Source: JBGTFE01 sp036403235 (lineage in GTDB: Bacteria; Acidobacteriota; Blastocatellia; Pyrinomonadales; Pyrinomonadaceae). From it: 64,000 bases of DNA. Below the pieces are notes generated by a model that was not told the DNA's origin, searched no databases, and saw nothing but the letters and a program-made list of their open reading frames with translations. Where the stretch lies: contig DASWRI010000048.1 in the NCBI GenBank assembly GCA_036403235.1, positions 1-64,000 on the forward strand, in the 5' to 3' direction. A program made the position numbers and the translations under genes. This document shows, in pieces, positions 51,688 to 59,920 of this stretch (the stretch's first letter is position 1; every line of letters starts with the position of its first letter).

Positions 51688-52042
51688 TGTTGAAGTTTAT
51701 CGCATCCGCGAAACGTTGGCGAGAACGCCGCGCTTTGCCGAGCGCGTTTTTACGGACAGAGAACGTGCCTACTGCGAATCAAAAGGCGCGGCCGCCGCAC
51801 AATCTTACGCCGCGCGTTTTGCCGCCAAAGAAGCGTTTCTGAAGGCTTTAAAAACCGGCTGGCGCGGAAAGATAACGTGGCACGATATGGAAATTTTAAA
51901 CGACAGCCTCGGCGTTCCGATTTTAGAAATTCGCGGCGAAGCGCGCATCTTGCTGGAAAATCTCGGCGCCGATAAAATTCATCTTTCGCTATCGCACACG
52001 ACCGAACACGCCGTCGCCGAAGTTATTTTGGAAAAGAGTTAG
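51662..52042 (+). CDS. acpS: Holo-[acyl-carrier-protein] synthase
   Basis: 126 residues; GTG start. IGIDIVEVYRIRETLAR carries the magnesium-binding Asp, and AARFAAKEAFLKAL the Glu and Lys of the AcpS family. Transfers phosphopantetheine from CoA to acyl carrier protein. Divergent from, and overlapping at the start with, pgeF. Its TAG stop lies in the left arm of a repeat. Confidence 0.93.
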   Translation: MIVSIGIDIVEVYRIRETLARTPRFAERVFTDRERAYCESKGAAAAQSYAARFAAKEAFLKALKTGWRGKITWHDMEILNDSLGVPILEIRGEARILLENLGADKIHLSLSHTTEHAVAEVILEKS

Positions 52043-52101
52043 CCGCGAATTACACGAATAAAAGAAAAAAATAATTTGTGTAATCCGTGTTATTCGTGGC
52101 T
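52041..52101. repeat. AGCCGCGAATTACAC inverted word repeat, copy 2
   Basis: Left arm AGCCGCGAATTACACGAATA (52041-52060), right part (52078-52101) ending ATTCGTGGCT. Imperfect. It shares bases with the acpS stop codon and lies between convergent genes. Confidence 0.7.
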
Positions 52102-52107
52102 GATTCC

Positions 52108-52620
52108 CTATTGATTTTCGCGTTCTGACGGCAGAACAGGTCTGGTCGCGTCCGGATTGTCGGGCGATGTGTGGAGGTGTACGACTTTCCAGTCTTTGCC
52201 GATGAGCCGGAAAACGAGCGTCATTCTGCCCGAAGCCGTTTCGACTTTTCCGTTATATTCCTGCTGCTGTTTCCATTTGCAGGTAACGTAGGCCGCGTCT
52301 TTTCCGAGCATTTCGACGCGCAGGCCGGTAATGTCGAGCGTGACGCTGGCGGTTTTCGAATATGCGCTTTCGCGGTTCGATTTCATCGTTTCCCAGCCGC
52401 GCGTGACCGAGCCGTTGTTGTTAAAGAAAAGAATGTCTTCGCTTTTATTGTAAACGCTCATCACCTTTTCGGCGTCCGATTGCTTGATGCCTTCGACAAG
52501 ACGGTCGAAAGCCGCGCGCACGCCTTTTGCCGGGTCAATCTTAACGACCGTTTTTTTCTGACCGAAGGCGGTAAACGCCAAAATTAAAATTATGAAGTGT
52601 ACGAATGCAAATTTTTTCAT
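52108..52620 (-). CDS. Secreted SnoaL/DUF4440-like protein
   Basis: 170 residues, signal peptide (about 1-20, AFGQ). NTF2-like domain with KGVRAAFDRLVEGIKQSDAEKVMSVYNKSEDILFFNNNG ... GRMTLVFRLIGKDWKVVHLHTS. Probably a binding or enzyme-like pocket protein; no catalytic assignment. Convergent with acpS. Confidence 0.85.
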   Translation of the reverse strand: MKKFAFVHFIILILAFTAFGQKKTVVKIDPAKGVRAAFDRLVEGIKQSDAEKVMSVYNKSEDILFFNNNGSVTRGWETMKSNRESAYSKTASVTLDITGLRVEMLGKDAAYVTCKWKQQQEYNGKVETASGRMTLVFRLIGKDWKVVHLHTSPDNPDATRPVLPSERENQ

Positions 52621-52716
52621 TTTTGTATGTCCTTACAAGAGATAGATTTTCAAGAAGAAAGTTTATAATCGAAAAATCTTAGTTGCAAAACAACAAAAGC
52701 GAGTTTTCTAAAAAAT

Positions 52717-54054
52717 ATGACAGAAACTTTTAATTGCCCTTCGTGCAGCGCACCTCTCGAATTTGAAGGCAAGGTGATGCAGAAGTGCAGATTTTGCGGA
52801 AGCAGCGTCATCGTTCCTTCGGGCGCAATTCAAAATTCGAACGCGTTCGGCGACTTCGGCGAGATGAATTTCGGAGATTTTTCCGCGTTAAAGGGAAAAG
52901 CTTTAAAAATTGCCGAAATCCAGCATCTTCTTCAATCCGGAAATAAAATTCAGGCGATAAAAGTTTTTCGCGAAACTTTCGGCGGCGGCTTGAAGGAAGC
53001 AAAGAACGCGGTCGATGCGATGGAGCGCGGCGAAAGCGTCGATATTTCCGGTATGCACATCGAAGGGCAGAATTTCGGCGGCGCAAGTGCGCAGACTCTG
53101 GCGGCGGCGAAAAAAGTCGGCATCGCCGTCGGCGGCTCGATTTTGGGAACGGTTCTCGTCACCGTTTTTTTGATTATCGGCGCGATTGTGCTGGTTTTTT
53201 ATCTCGTTTCAAGCTCGATTAACAAAGCGATTGATAAAACTTTCGTCGTTTCAAACAAAACAGCCAACGCTTCGAAAACTCCGGTAAAACCAAATCTGGC
53301 CGATGAAATCTTAAAATTCGGCGGCAAAGGCAACGGCGCGGGAAAATTTGAAGACAACCGGCACGTCGCGGTCGATGGCAGCGGGCGGATTTATTCGAGC
53401 GATTATCAGGGCGGAAAAATTCAGGTTTTCGACGCCGACGGAAAATATCTGACGCAGTGGATTGTCGATGAAAAAATGAATTTATACGAGCTCTGCGCCG
53501 ACCGCAAAGGCAACGTTTACGTTTTGCAGAATCGCGGAATTTACGTTTACAAAGGCGAAACCGGCGAGCTCGTCAATAAGCTGGAAAATTACGGCTTTCG
53601 CGGAATGGCGCTGCGGCTCGACGGAAAATTGGTCGTGACGGGCGAGAAGGGATTTACGATTTTTGACTCAAATCTAAAACCCTTACAGGAAATAAAGGAC
53701 GCGGCCGAACGCGCCAGCGCGACTTTTTTCGGCTTCGAACACATCGCGGTTGACGGAGATAATCAGATTTACGCGATTGACAGCAATAAAGGCGACATCT
53801 GCAAATTTTCGGCTGACGGGAAATTTTTGAACCGCTTTAACGCCAAATCTTCAATCTCGCCGATGTCGATTGCCGTCGACAACAAAGGCCGGATTTTTGC
53901 CAGCGCCGTCAGCGAAATCTACGTTTTCGACCCCGACGGCCGGTTGATTAATTCTTTTCCGGCGACGCAGGCTTTCGGAATGACTTTCAACGACGCCGAC
54001 GAGCTTTTCGTCGCCGCCCGCCCGTTTGTCGTAAAATATAAAATAAATTTTTAA
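52717..54054 (+). CDS. Zinc ribbon-L7/L12-like domain-TM-NHL propeller fusion
   Basis: 445 residues. The N-terminal zinc ribbon (about 7-30; CPSC and CRFC) is followed by a short domain (about 62-110; IQHLLQSGNKIQAIKVFRETFGGGLKEAKNAVDAM) that matches the L7/L12 C-terminal fold pattern (GLKEAK-like). Then comes one membrane helix (about 140-165, GTVLVTVFLIIGAIVLVFYLV) and a six-bladed NHL-type propeller (about 190-445; VDGSGRIYSSDYQGGKIQVFDADGKYL-like repeats) outside. Architecture suggests a cytoplasmic protein-binding head and an extracellular sensor. Function unknown. A terminator follows at 54087. Confidence 0.85.
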   Translation: MTETFNCPSCSAPLEFEGKVMQKCRFCGSSVIVPSGAIQNSNAFGDFGEMNFGDFSALKGKALKIAEIQHLLQSGNKIQAIKVFRETFGGGLKEAKNAVDAMERGESVDISGMHIEGQNFGGASAQTLAAAKKVGIAVGGSILGTVLVTVFLIIGAIVLVFYLVSSSINKAIDKTFVVSNKTANASKTPVKPNLADEILKFGGKGNGAGKFEDNRHVAVDGSGRIYSSDYQGGKIQVFDADGKYLTQWIVDEKMNLYELCADRKGNVYVLQNRGIYVYKGETGELVNKLENYGFRGMALRLDGKLVVTGEKGFTIFDSNLKPLQEIKDAAERASATFFGFEHIAVDGDNQIYAIDSNKGDICKFSADGKFLNRFNAKSSISPMSIAVDNKGRIFASAVSEIYVFDPDGRLINSFPATQAFGMTFNDADELFVAARPFVVKYKINF

Positions 54055-54086
54055 TTGATGGTTTTATACCATTTCGTATTGCCGCA

Positions 54087-54126
54087 AATTCGCTTTTTAC
54101 CAAATCGTATAAAGCGAATTTTTTTT
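54087..54126 (+). terminator. Intrinsic terminator of the fusion gene
   Basis: Arms AATTCGCTTT (54087-54096) and AAAGCGAATT (54111-54120) followed directly by six T. Confidence 0.8.
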
Positions 54127-54283
54127 GCGCATAATTTATCAATAAAAGACGCTGCAAAAACCGCAAACTAAAAGATTTTCTTTATCGGTATAATTTTTGC
54201 GTGCTAGCGAGACAAAAGTTTGAGTAAATCCGAACTTCAGCTCTTCCCGGACAGAAAAGCTAAATTTAAAAGGAGAGAATTAT

Positions 54284-56296
54284 ATGCGTTTTGCCAAGAA
54301 ATTTCTTGGGGTATTCCTGTTTTTATTACCCCTTTTGTTGATGAATACGATAAACGCTTTCGGAGTTGAAGAAGACGATTACACGCCGGACGTAAAGGCG
54401 CGCGTGGCGCGAATAAACGTTCTGCGCGGCGACGTGCAGATTCGGCGCGCGGGCGCAAGCGACTGGGAACGAGCGACGCTGAATCTGCCGCTCGTCGAAG
54501 GCGACGAAATCACGACGAGCGCCAACGCGCGTCTGGAAATTCAATTCGACAGTTACAGTTACGCTCGTCTTTCGGAAAATTCCTATCTGAAAATTACCAC
54601 TTTGAGAGACGAAGGCGTCGCCCTCAGTCTGCCGCAGGGAACTCTGAGCCTGCGCGCGTTCGAATTTGATAAGGACAAAACCTTTTTTGAAGTCGATGCG
54701 CCGAAAACGACGCTTGCCGTGCAGCAGTCGGGAATGTATCGTATCGACGCCGGCGACAACCGGAGCTCGGAAATCCGCGTCACCGTCACCGAAAACGGGC
54801 TCGCGCGCGTTTATTCGGAAAACAACGGCTCGACGTTGAAAAGCGGCCGCAGCATGCGGATTAATCTCGACGGCGCTTACGCGGGCGAATGGGAAACGAC
54901 GGACGCCGCGCGCTACGCCGACGATTTCGACGGCTGGGCTTTGGAGCGCGACACGGTCATCGCGAAACGCCTGCGCGACTCATACTACGATAAATATTAC
55001 GACCGCGACATTTACGGCGCGGACGATTTAACCGATAACGGCGAATGGATTTACACCAAAAAATACGGTTACGTCTGGAAACCGTATAGCAATGTGACGG
55101 CCGGCTACGCCGACTGGTCGCCGTATCGATACGGTCACTGGCGTTATATTCCGCCGTTCGGCTGGACGTGGGTCAACGACGAGCCGTGGGGCTGGGCGAC
55201 GTATCATTACGGACGCTGGATTTATGTCGACAGAGATTGGTGCTGGACGCCGTATGCGAATTATCGCCCGCGCCGCAGCTGGTGGAGTCCGGCGCTGGTG
55301 GTGGTGACTTATTCGGGCAGCTTAATCTGCTGGTATCCGCTGCCGTATAACTACGGTTATTACAATTACAATCACACGACGATTATTAATAATACGACGA
55401 TTATTAAAAATACGACCGTTATCGTAAACCCGACGCCGACGCCGAATGCAAGCCCGACGCCGGGCCAAACAACTGCAACGATTATCAGAAATACAAACAA
55501 TCTGCCGCCGTTTCAATGGATACCGACGACCGGCGTCGTAACCGTTCCGGCGACCGAATTCGGGACGGGCAAGACGGGCTACAAAATCGCGCCGCTGACG
55601 GTGGCCGAAGCCGTTTTGTCGAAAGTTCCCGACGAAACGAAATCGACGCCGCCTTTACCGACAATCAAAGATTTAAGCGGAAAAGTGAGCAGGGAAATCG
55701 TGACCGAAACTCCGAAAATCGCAAAAGCGGAAGCCCAGGTCAAAACCGGCGTCATCGACCGTCAGGCCGGTGTTTCGATGAATGAAAAACTGCAAAAGGA
55801 ACGCGTTCTGGACAATCGCCCGCTGATTGAAAAAAGCGCCGACACGCAGATAAGAAACAGCGTCCGCGAGACGGGCGCGGTCAAGCGCGAGGAATCTGTC
55901 ATCAAGCAGGAGAATGACGGCAGCTCTACGCCCGTCAAACCGACGAGGCAAAGTCCTGTCAAGAGCGACGACAATAATCCGCCGGTTCGCTCGACCGGCG
56001 GCGGAAAAACCGATAGAAACGAAACTCCCGTCAAAAACGATAGAAACGAAAAAACCGACAGGGATAACAATCCGCCGGTTCGTATTCCGCCGAAACAGGA
56101 TAGAGACGATAACCCGCCCGTCAGACCGCCGGTTTACGTGCCGCCGACGCGGAACGACGACCGGCCGACGAAGCAGGAGCAACCGCAAAAGCAGCAGGAA
56201 CAGCCGAAAAAGCAGGAACAGCCGAAAAAGGAAGAGCGGCCGCAGGAACAGCAAAAACCCAAGGCCGACAGAAAAACGGCCGATAAAGACGGCTAA
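54284..56296 (+). CDS. Secreted DUF6600/FecR-like protein with disordered tail
   Basis: 670 residues; signal peptide (about 1-26). A FecR-like domain (about 38-180; RGDVQIRRAGASDWERATLNLPLVEGDEI, ARLEIQFDSYSYARLSENS) precedes the DUF6600-type aromatic region (about 240-360; GEWIYTKKYGYVWKPYSNVTAGYADWSPYRYGHW, WTWVNDEPWGWATYHYGRW). The last ~230 residues are Thr/Asn, then Pro/Lys/Gln/Asp-rich repeats (PVRSTGGG, QQEQPKKQEQPKK). Likely an envelope protein binding surface structures. GGAGAG lies before the ATG. A terminator follows. Confidence 0.85.
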   Translation: MRFAKKFLGVFLFLLPLLLMNTINAFGVEEDDYTPDVKARVARINVLRGDVQIRRAGASDWERATLNLPLVEGDEITTSANARLEIQFDSYSYARLSENSYLKITTLRDEGVALSLPQGTLSLRAFEFDKDKTFFEVDAPKTTLAVQQSGMYRIDAGDNRSSEIRVTVTENGLARVYSENNGSTLKSGRSMRINLDGAYAGEWETTDAARYADDFDGWALERDTVIAKRLRDSYYDKYYDRDIYGADDLTDNGEWIYTKKYGYVWKPYSNVTAGYADWSPYRYGHWRYIPPFGWTWVNDEPWGWATYHYGRWIYVDRDWCWTPYANYRPRRSWWSPALVVVTYSGSLICWYPLPYNYGYYNYNHTTIINNTTIIKNTTVIVNPTPTPNASPTPGQTTATIIRNTNNLPPFQWIPTTGVVTVPATEFGTGKTGYKIAPLTVAEAVLSKVPDETKSTPPLPTIKDLSGKVSREIVTETPKIAKAEAQVKTGVIDRQAGVSMNEKLQKERVLDNRPLIEKSADTQIRNSVRETGAVKREESVIKQENDGSSTPVKPTRQSPVKSDDNNPPVRSTGGGKTDRNETPVKNDRNEKTDRDNNPPVRIPPKQDRDDNPPVRPPVYVPPTRNDDRPTKQEQPQKQQEQPKKQEQPKKEERPQEQQKPKADRKTADKDG

Positions 56297-56307
56297 ATAA
56301 AAAAAAT

Positions 56308-56350
56308 AAAAAGGCGAAAAGAAGCAATTCCTTTCGCCTTTTTATTTTTC
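56308..56350 (+). terminator. Intrinsic terminator of the DUF6600 gene
   Basis: Arms AAAAAGGCGAAA (56308-56319) and TTTCGCCTTTTT (56332-56343) with A/T runs at both sides, so it can also serve the convergent M16 gene. Confidence 0.8.
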
Positions 56351-56364
56351 CAATCGTTTTCGTT

Positions 56365-57735
56365 TTAGTTAACCGGAATAAAGATTTGCTTGTCTACGGC
56401 CGCCTGATTTCCGACGACGACAAAGCGTATATTTTTCATATATTTGTTTGAAACCGTCTGCACGTCCTTGGCCGTCACTTCGCGGATGTGGTTCAAAAAT
56501 TCAAACGCATTGCGCCAGCCGCCGCCGACCAGCTCGTATTTGGCGAGCTCCGAGGCCTGCGCGGCGTTCGTTTCCTGGCCGAGATAATAAGTCGTCAAAA
56601 ATTGTCCGGCATTGGCCGAAATTTCGGTTTCGTCAATCTCTCCTTTTTTCAGATTATTAATTTCGTTGAGCATCACGCCGACCGTTTTATTGGCGTCGAC
56701 GGCCGTCACGTAAATACTCGCCGTGTTGGCCGAAAGACTGCTTAAATCGGCGTCGGGCGCGTATGAAAGCTGGCGTTTGACGCGCACTTCCTGAAAAAGC
56801 CGCGAGCCTAAAATATTTATCGCCACGCGCATCGCGTAATAATCCGGGCTGTTTAGCGCCGGAGCGTTAAAGACGCCCCGGATATAATTTGTCGGCAGCG
56901 TGCGTTGCGCAACGTCTAAAGTCGCTTTTGAAAAATCGAGCGCCGGCAGCGTCGTTTCCTTGTATTCGCCGCGCGGAAGCTTGCCGAACGACTCGGCGAT
57001 GCGTTTCTGCATTTCCTTCGGGTCTAAATCTCCGACCAGAACGAGCAGAAGACGCGAAGTCTGCATCATTTTCTGGTGATAGGCGCGCAAATCGTTCGGC
57101 GTGAAATTGCCGATGGTCGAGATTGTGCCGCCGACGTCGTTGGCATACGGATGATTGGCATAGATAACGCGTTCCTGCAAGACCTCCAGAAAATTGTCCG
57201 GGTTCGTTTCGCGCTCGCGCAGTCCCGATAAAATCTGCGCGCGGACGCGCTCGACGTCGGGCGTTTCAAAAGCCGGATTGAGCAGAATGTCGGTAAAAAT
57301 TTCCCACGTCCGGTCAAAATTCGAGCGCGTCGCCGCCAGCGAAACGACGCTGTAATCTGTTCCGGTGCTTGAGCCGATACTGCTTCCGGTGCGCGAAAGC
57401 TCGCGGCGAATTGTTTCGCGCGGAAATTTTTTGCTGCCTTCGGTCATCGCGTTGAGCATCAGATTTTCGATGCCGGCGTTTTTATCGGTAATGTTTTGCG
57501 CGCCGCCGCGTATAAAAAGACCGACCGCCACCGTCGGCGCGCTCGCGCGACGCTTTACCAGAACTTTGAGGCCGCCGACGTCGAATTCGGTGACGAGCGC
57601 CGCCTGCTCGGAAATATTTGTAATTTTGCCTTCCGCAGCGGTTTGTGCCAAACCGGCGGAGACAAAAGATAAGATGACGAATGTCAGCAAAAAGAATTTA
57701 CCGACCGCTGACCACTGATTACGGATTACTTTCAT
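56365..57735 (-). CDS. M16-family peptidase subunit lacking the zinc site
   Basis: 456 residues from ATG 57735, after a signal peptide that includes residues encoded by a word-type repeat (NQWSAVGKF). The M16 fold is clear (LRAYHQKMMQTSRLLLVLVGDLDPKEM, FQEVRVKRQLSYAPDADLSS), but the place of the HxxEH zinc motif reads KNAGIENLML, so it cannot bind the catalytic zinc. Probably the inactive subunit that forms a heterodimer with the active protein encoded immediately upstream, as in M16B pairs. Confidence 0.92.
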   Translation of the reverse strand: MKVIRNQWSAVGKFFLLTFVILSFVSAGLAQTAAEGKITNISEQAALVTEFDVGGLKVLVKRRASAPTVAVGLFIRGGAQNITDKNAGIENLMLNAMTEGSKKFPRETIRRELSRTGSSIGSSTGTDYSVVSLAATRSNFDRTWEIFTDILLNPAFETPDVERVRAQILSGLRERETNPDNFLEVLQERVIYANHPYANDVGGTISTIGNFTPNDLRAYHQKMMQTSRLLLVLVGDLDPKEMQKRIAESFGKLPRGEYKETTLPALDFSKATLDVAQRTLPTNYIRGVFNAPALNSPDYYAMRVAINILGSRLFQEVRVKRQLSYAPDADLSSLSANTASIYVTAVDANKTVGVMLNEINNLKKGEIDETEISANAGQFLTTYYLGQETNAAQASELAKYELVGGGWRNAFEFLNHIREVTAKDVQTVSNKYMKNIRFVVVGNQAAVDKQIFIPVN

Positions 57736-57736
57736 A

Positions 57737-59278
57737 TTATTGTCCAATCAAATCCCCTTCGGTTAATTTCGCGCTCGTTTTCGCGCCGGGCGAGAGAAGC
57801 GCGATGCCGATGTGCGGTTTGCCCTGAATATAAGTTTTTACGTAGCGCGATGTTCCGAGACGCGAAACGTTTCGCAGATTTTTGTAATAGTCACGGAAAT
57901 ATTCGATTCCGGTCGAAGACCACCAGAAAGCGAGCGTGTGCGCGTATTCGCTGAGCTTTTCGCGCTCGAATAAATCTCTCGATTCCAAGATAGTTTTCGC
58001 GCTTTCGAGCTCCTCGTCGGTAAAATAATCGGGCTTGTCGAACTGCGCGATTTCCTCATACGCGGCCTTGACGGCGGCTTTCGCCTTTTCCGGCGTCGTT
58101 ATCAGAGTGAGGATAATCGGGCCGACGTTTCGCTGCGTGTAATAGCCGATGTCGGCCGACGTGACCAGACCGGAATCGACCAGATTGCGCTGAAAACGCG
58201 AGTTCGGCTGGGCGACGATATACGAAAAAACATCGGCCGCATACGTCGCTTCGTCGTCTTTACCGACGGAAGGCCCGTGCCAGCCGATTTGGATAAATAC
58301 GTTTTGCTGGCTGTTGGCGGACGCTTCCTCGCCCGTATTTTTTTCGACAATCACGCCTTCGCTTTTCTGGAGCGGCGGATGCTCGACGAGCGGAAATTCC
58401 TTGAACGGGTCGACCTCGCGCCGTTTCCAGCTTCCGAAACTCTGCTCGACAAGATTGAAAACTTCTTCCGGCTTGACGTTGCCCGTCACAATCAGAGCCG
58501 AGTTATTCGGCACGTAATAGCGCGATTGAATCGTACGCATTTTGTCAGACGTCGCCGCCAAAACCGATTCGCGCGTGCCGAGCGGATTTTTGCGCGTCGG
58601 ATATTTGTAATAAAGCTTGTCGAGCAGCGTGCGGTTCAGATAAAAATAAGGATTCGCTTCGTTGCGGTCGACTTCGCCGATAACGACCTGCTTTTCCTGT
58701 TCGAGCTCTTCCTCGTCAAATCTCGGAAAGCGAATCGAATCGTTCATAAAACGCAGCGCGGTCGAGAGATACGGGCTCGTCGTCGTGAAATAATAATTGA
58801 CGACTTCCTCGCGCGTCTGAGCGTTGTTCATAATGCCGAGATTATCGATGCCGCGAATATAATCGGCGCTTTTAAGGTCGGGGGAAAGCCGCATCAGATT
58901 GGCGCAGAAATCTCTTCCTCCGGCGGAAATTTGTCCCGAATTCACGGCCTGCTCGCATTGATACGCGACATATGCCTTGTTCGGCTTAAAAAACATGTGC
59001 TCGTAGAGATGCGACAAGCCGTTGAGCTCGGGCGGCTCGGTAAATGAGCCGTTTCTGACGGCCATTTCGACGGTGACAAGCGGCACGGACGCGTCGGGCA
59101 AAACGATGACTTCGAGACCGTTCGCCAGAGTTTTGTTGACAAACGGAATCTCGATGCCCCGCTGCACGGCCGTTTTTGCGGCAACGGGCGAATTTTGCGC
59201 TTGTTTCGCGGCCTGCGAAAAACTAAAAGTGGAAAAAAACGAAAAAATCAGGAGCGAAGATAAGAAAATTTTTTTCAC
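57737..59278 (-). CDS. M16-family zinc peptidase, active subunit
   Basis: 513 residues from a GTG start at 59278 (GGAG 9 bp upstream; longer readings lack a signal peptide). Signal peptide about 1-20. Inverted zinc motif HLYEH followed ~75 residues later by the third ligand in QEKQVVIGEVDRNE, then LVEQSFGSWKRREVDPFKEFPLVEH. An exported peptidase of the insulinase family, expected to degrade peptides in the periplasm with its inactive partner. The two stops and starts are adjacent. Confidence 0.93.
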   Translation of the reverse strand: MKKIFLSSLLIFSFFSTFSFSQAAKQAQNSPVAAKTAVQRGIEIPFVNKTLANGLEVIVLPDASVPLVTVEMAVRNGSFTEPPELNGLSHLYEHMFFKPNKAYVAYQCEQAVNSGQISAGGRDFCANLMRLSPDLKSADYIRGIDNLGIMNNAQTREEVVNYYFTTTSPYLSTALRFMNDSIRFPRFDEEELEQEKQVVIGEVDRNEANPYFYLNRTLLDKLYYKYPTRKNPLGTRESVLAATSDKMRTIQSRYYVPNNSALIVTGNVKPEEVFNLVEQSFGSWKRREVDPFKEFPLVEHPPLQKSEGVIVEKNTGEEASANSQQNVFIQIGWHGPSVGKDDEATYAADVFSYIVAQPNSRFQRNLVDSGLVTSADIGYYTQRNVGPIILTLITTPEKAKAAVKAAYEEIAQFDKPDYFTDEELESAKTILESRDLFEREKLSEYAHTLAFWWSSTGIEYFRDYYKNLRNVSRLGTSRYVKTYIQGKPHIGIALLSPGAKTSAKLTEGDLIGQ

Positions 59279-59314
59279 GAAAGCTAACTCCAAAGAGAAA
59301 TTTAAATTGTTGAT

Positions 59315-59335
59315 TATACGCCCTCTTTGCGTATA
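59315..59335. promoter_or_regulatory. Inverted repeat in the divergent M16/59375 promoter region
   Basis: TATACGC (59315-59321) and GCGTATA (59329-59335) around 7 bp. A TTGATT-16 bp-TATAAA sigma70-like element for the plus strand overlaps it, so it could be an operator. Confidence 0.4.
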
Positions 59336-59374
59336 AAGTTTATTATAGAACATCTCGCAAAGAGGAGAACCAAA

Positions 59375-59599
59375 ATGGAACGTGATAATTTGATGCACGG
59401 AGCGCGAACGGCGTTGAATCAAAATTCGGAAATACGCGAATGGTGCGAAAATTTCTTAAAAGCAAAGGAACGCGCCGCGCATCCGCCGATGACCGACGAG
59501 GAATTTGAAAAACACTGGCGCTATCATCGCCCCGAAATAATGCACGCCGGCGCGGCCGAAGCCGTTCAGGCGTATAAACAAAATTTCCCGAAAGGATAA
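59375..59599 (+). CDS. Small helical protein of unknown function
   Basis: 74 residues; ATG after AAAGAGGAGAAC, an excellent Shine-Dalgarno site. Charged and helical: NSEIREWCENFLKAKERAAHPPMTDEEFEKHWRYHRPE. No signal peptide. The stop codon is the first unit of the 21-bp repeat array that follows. No family recognised. Confidence 0.8.
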   Translation: MERDNLMHGARTALNQNSEIREWCENFLKAKERAAHPPMTDEEFEKHWRYHRPEIMHAGAAEAVQAYKQNFPKG

Positions 59600-59877
59600 A
59601 TCTCAATTGGTGCTAAAAGCTCCGTCGTTGAGGCTTTTTGCTCCAAAGTTGGAGTTATAAGCCCCAACTTTGGCGTTCGGAGCTGCAATGTTGGCGTTCC
59701 GAACACCAAAGTTGAGGCTTTTTGCACCAAAGTTGAAGCAAAAAGCCTCAATATTGGCGTTTTTTGCTCCACGATTGGAGCTTTTAACCCCAACTTTGGT
59801 GCAAAAAGCCTCAATCTTGCAGTTCCGAACGCCAGCATTGCAGTAAAAAGCCGCATCGTCGAGCTTTTTAGCTTCAA
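59566..59877 (-). CDS. Doubtful heptapeptide-repeat ORF across the 21-bp array
   Basis: 103 codons open on the minus strand, TTG start, with a 7-residue period (PTLQLRT, PKLGLIT, PTLEQKA, STLVQKA, PILRLFA). The 21-bp period is exactly seven codons and no indel breaks the frame, which is what coding repeats show. However, the start is weak, there is no clear ribosome site, and the plus strand of the same array also reads similar words before stopping. It may be only a by-product of the array. Confidence 0.3.
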   Translation of the reverse strand: MKLKSSTMRLFTAMLAFGTARLRLFAPKLGLKAPIVEQKTPILRLFASTLVQKASTLVFGTPTLQLRTPKLGLITPTLEQKASTTELLAPIEIYPFGKFCLYA

Positions 59878-59886
59878 CGGCGCGGC
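59599..59886. repeat. Exact 21-bp repeat array of palindromic words
   Basis: Fourteen units with cores starting at 59599, 59620, 59641, 59662, 59683, 59704, 59725, 59746, 59767, 59788, 59809, 59830, 59851 and 59872, without a single indel. Each unit has a 14-nt near-palindrome (e.g. CTCCAAAGTTGGAG at 59641, CCCCAACTTTGGCG at 59662) and a 7-nt joiner drawn mainly from CTTTTTG/CAAAAAG or TTCGGAG/TTCCGAA in either orientation. Not a CRISPR (no long unique spacers). Confidence 0.85.
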
Positions 59887-59920
59887 TTTTTTATTTGCCG
59901 GCAGATTTTAATTTATTCCT

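Noticed and set aside
59279..59422. 48-residue N-terminal extension of the active M16 peptidase
   Set aside because: Would hide the signal peptide; the GTG at 59278 has a GGAG at the right distance.
59599..59886. Possible CRISPR array
   Set aside because: 21-bp units contain no unique spacers and the cores differ from each other.
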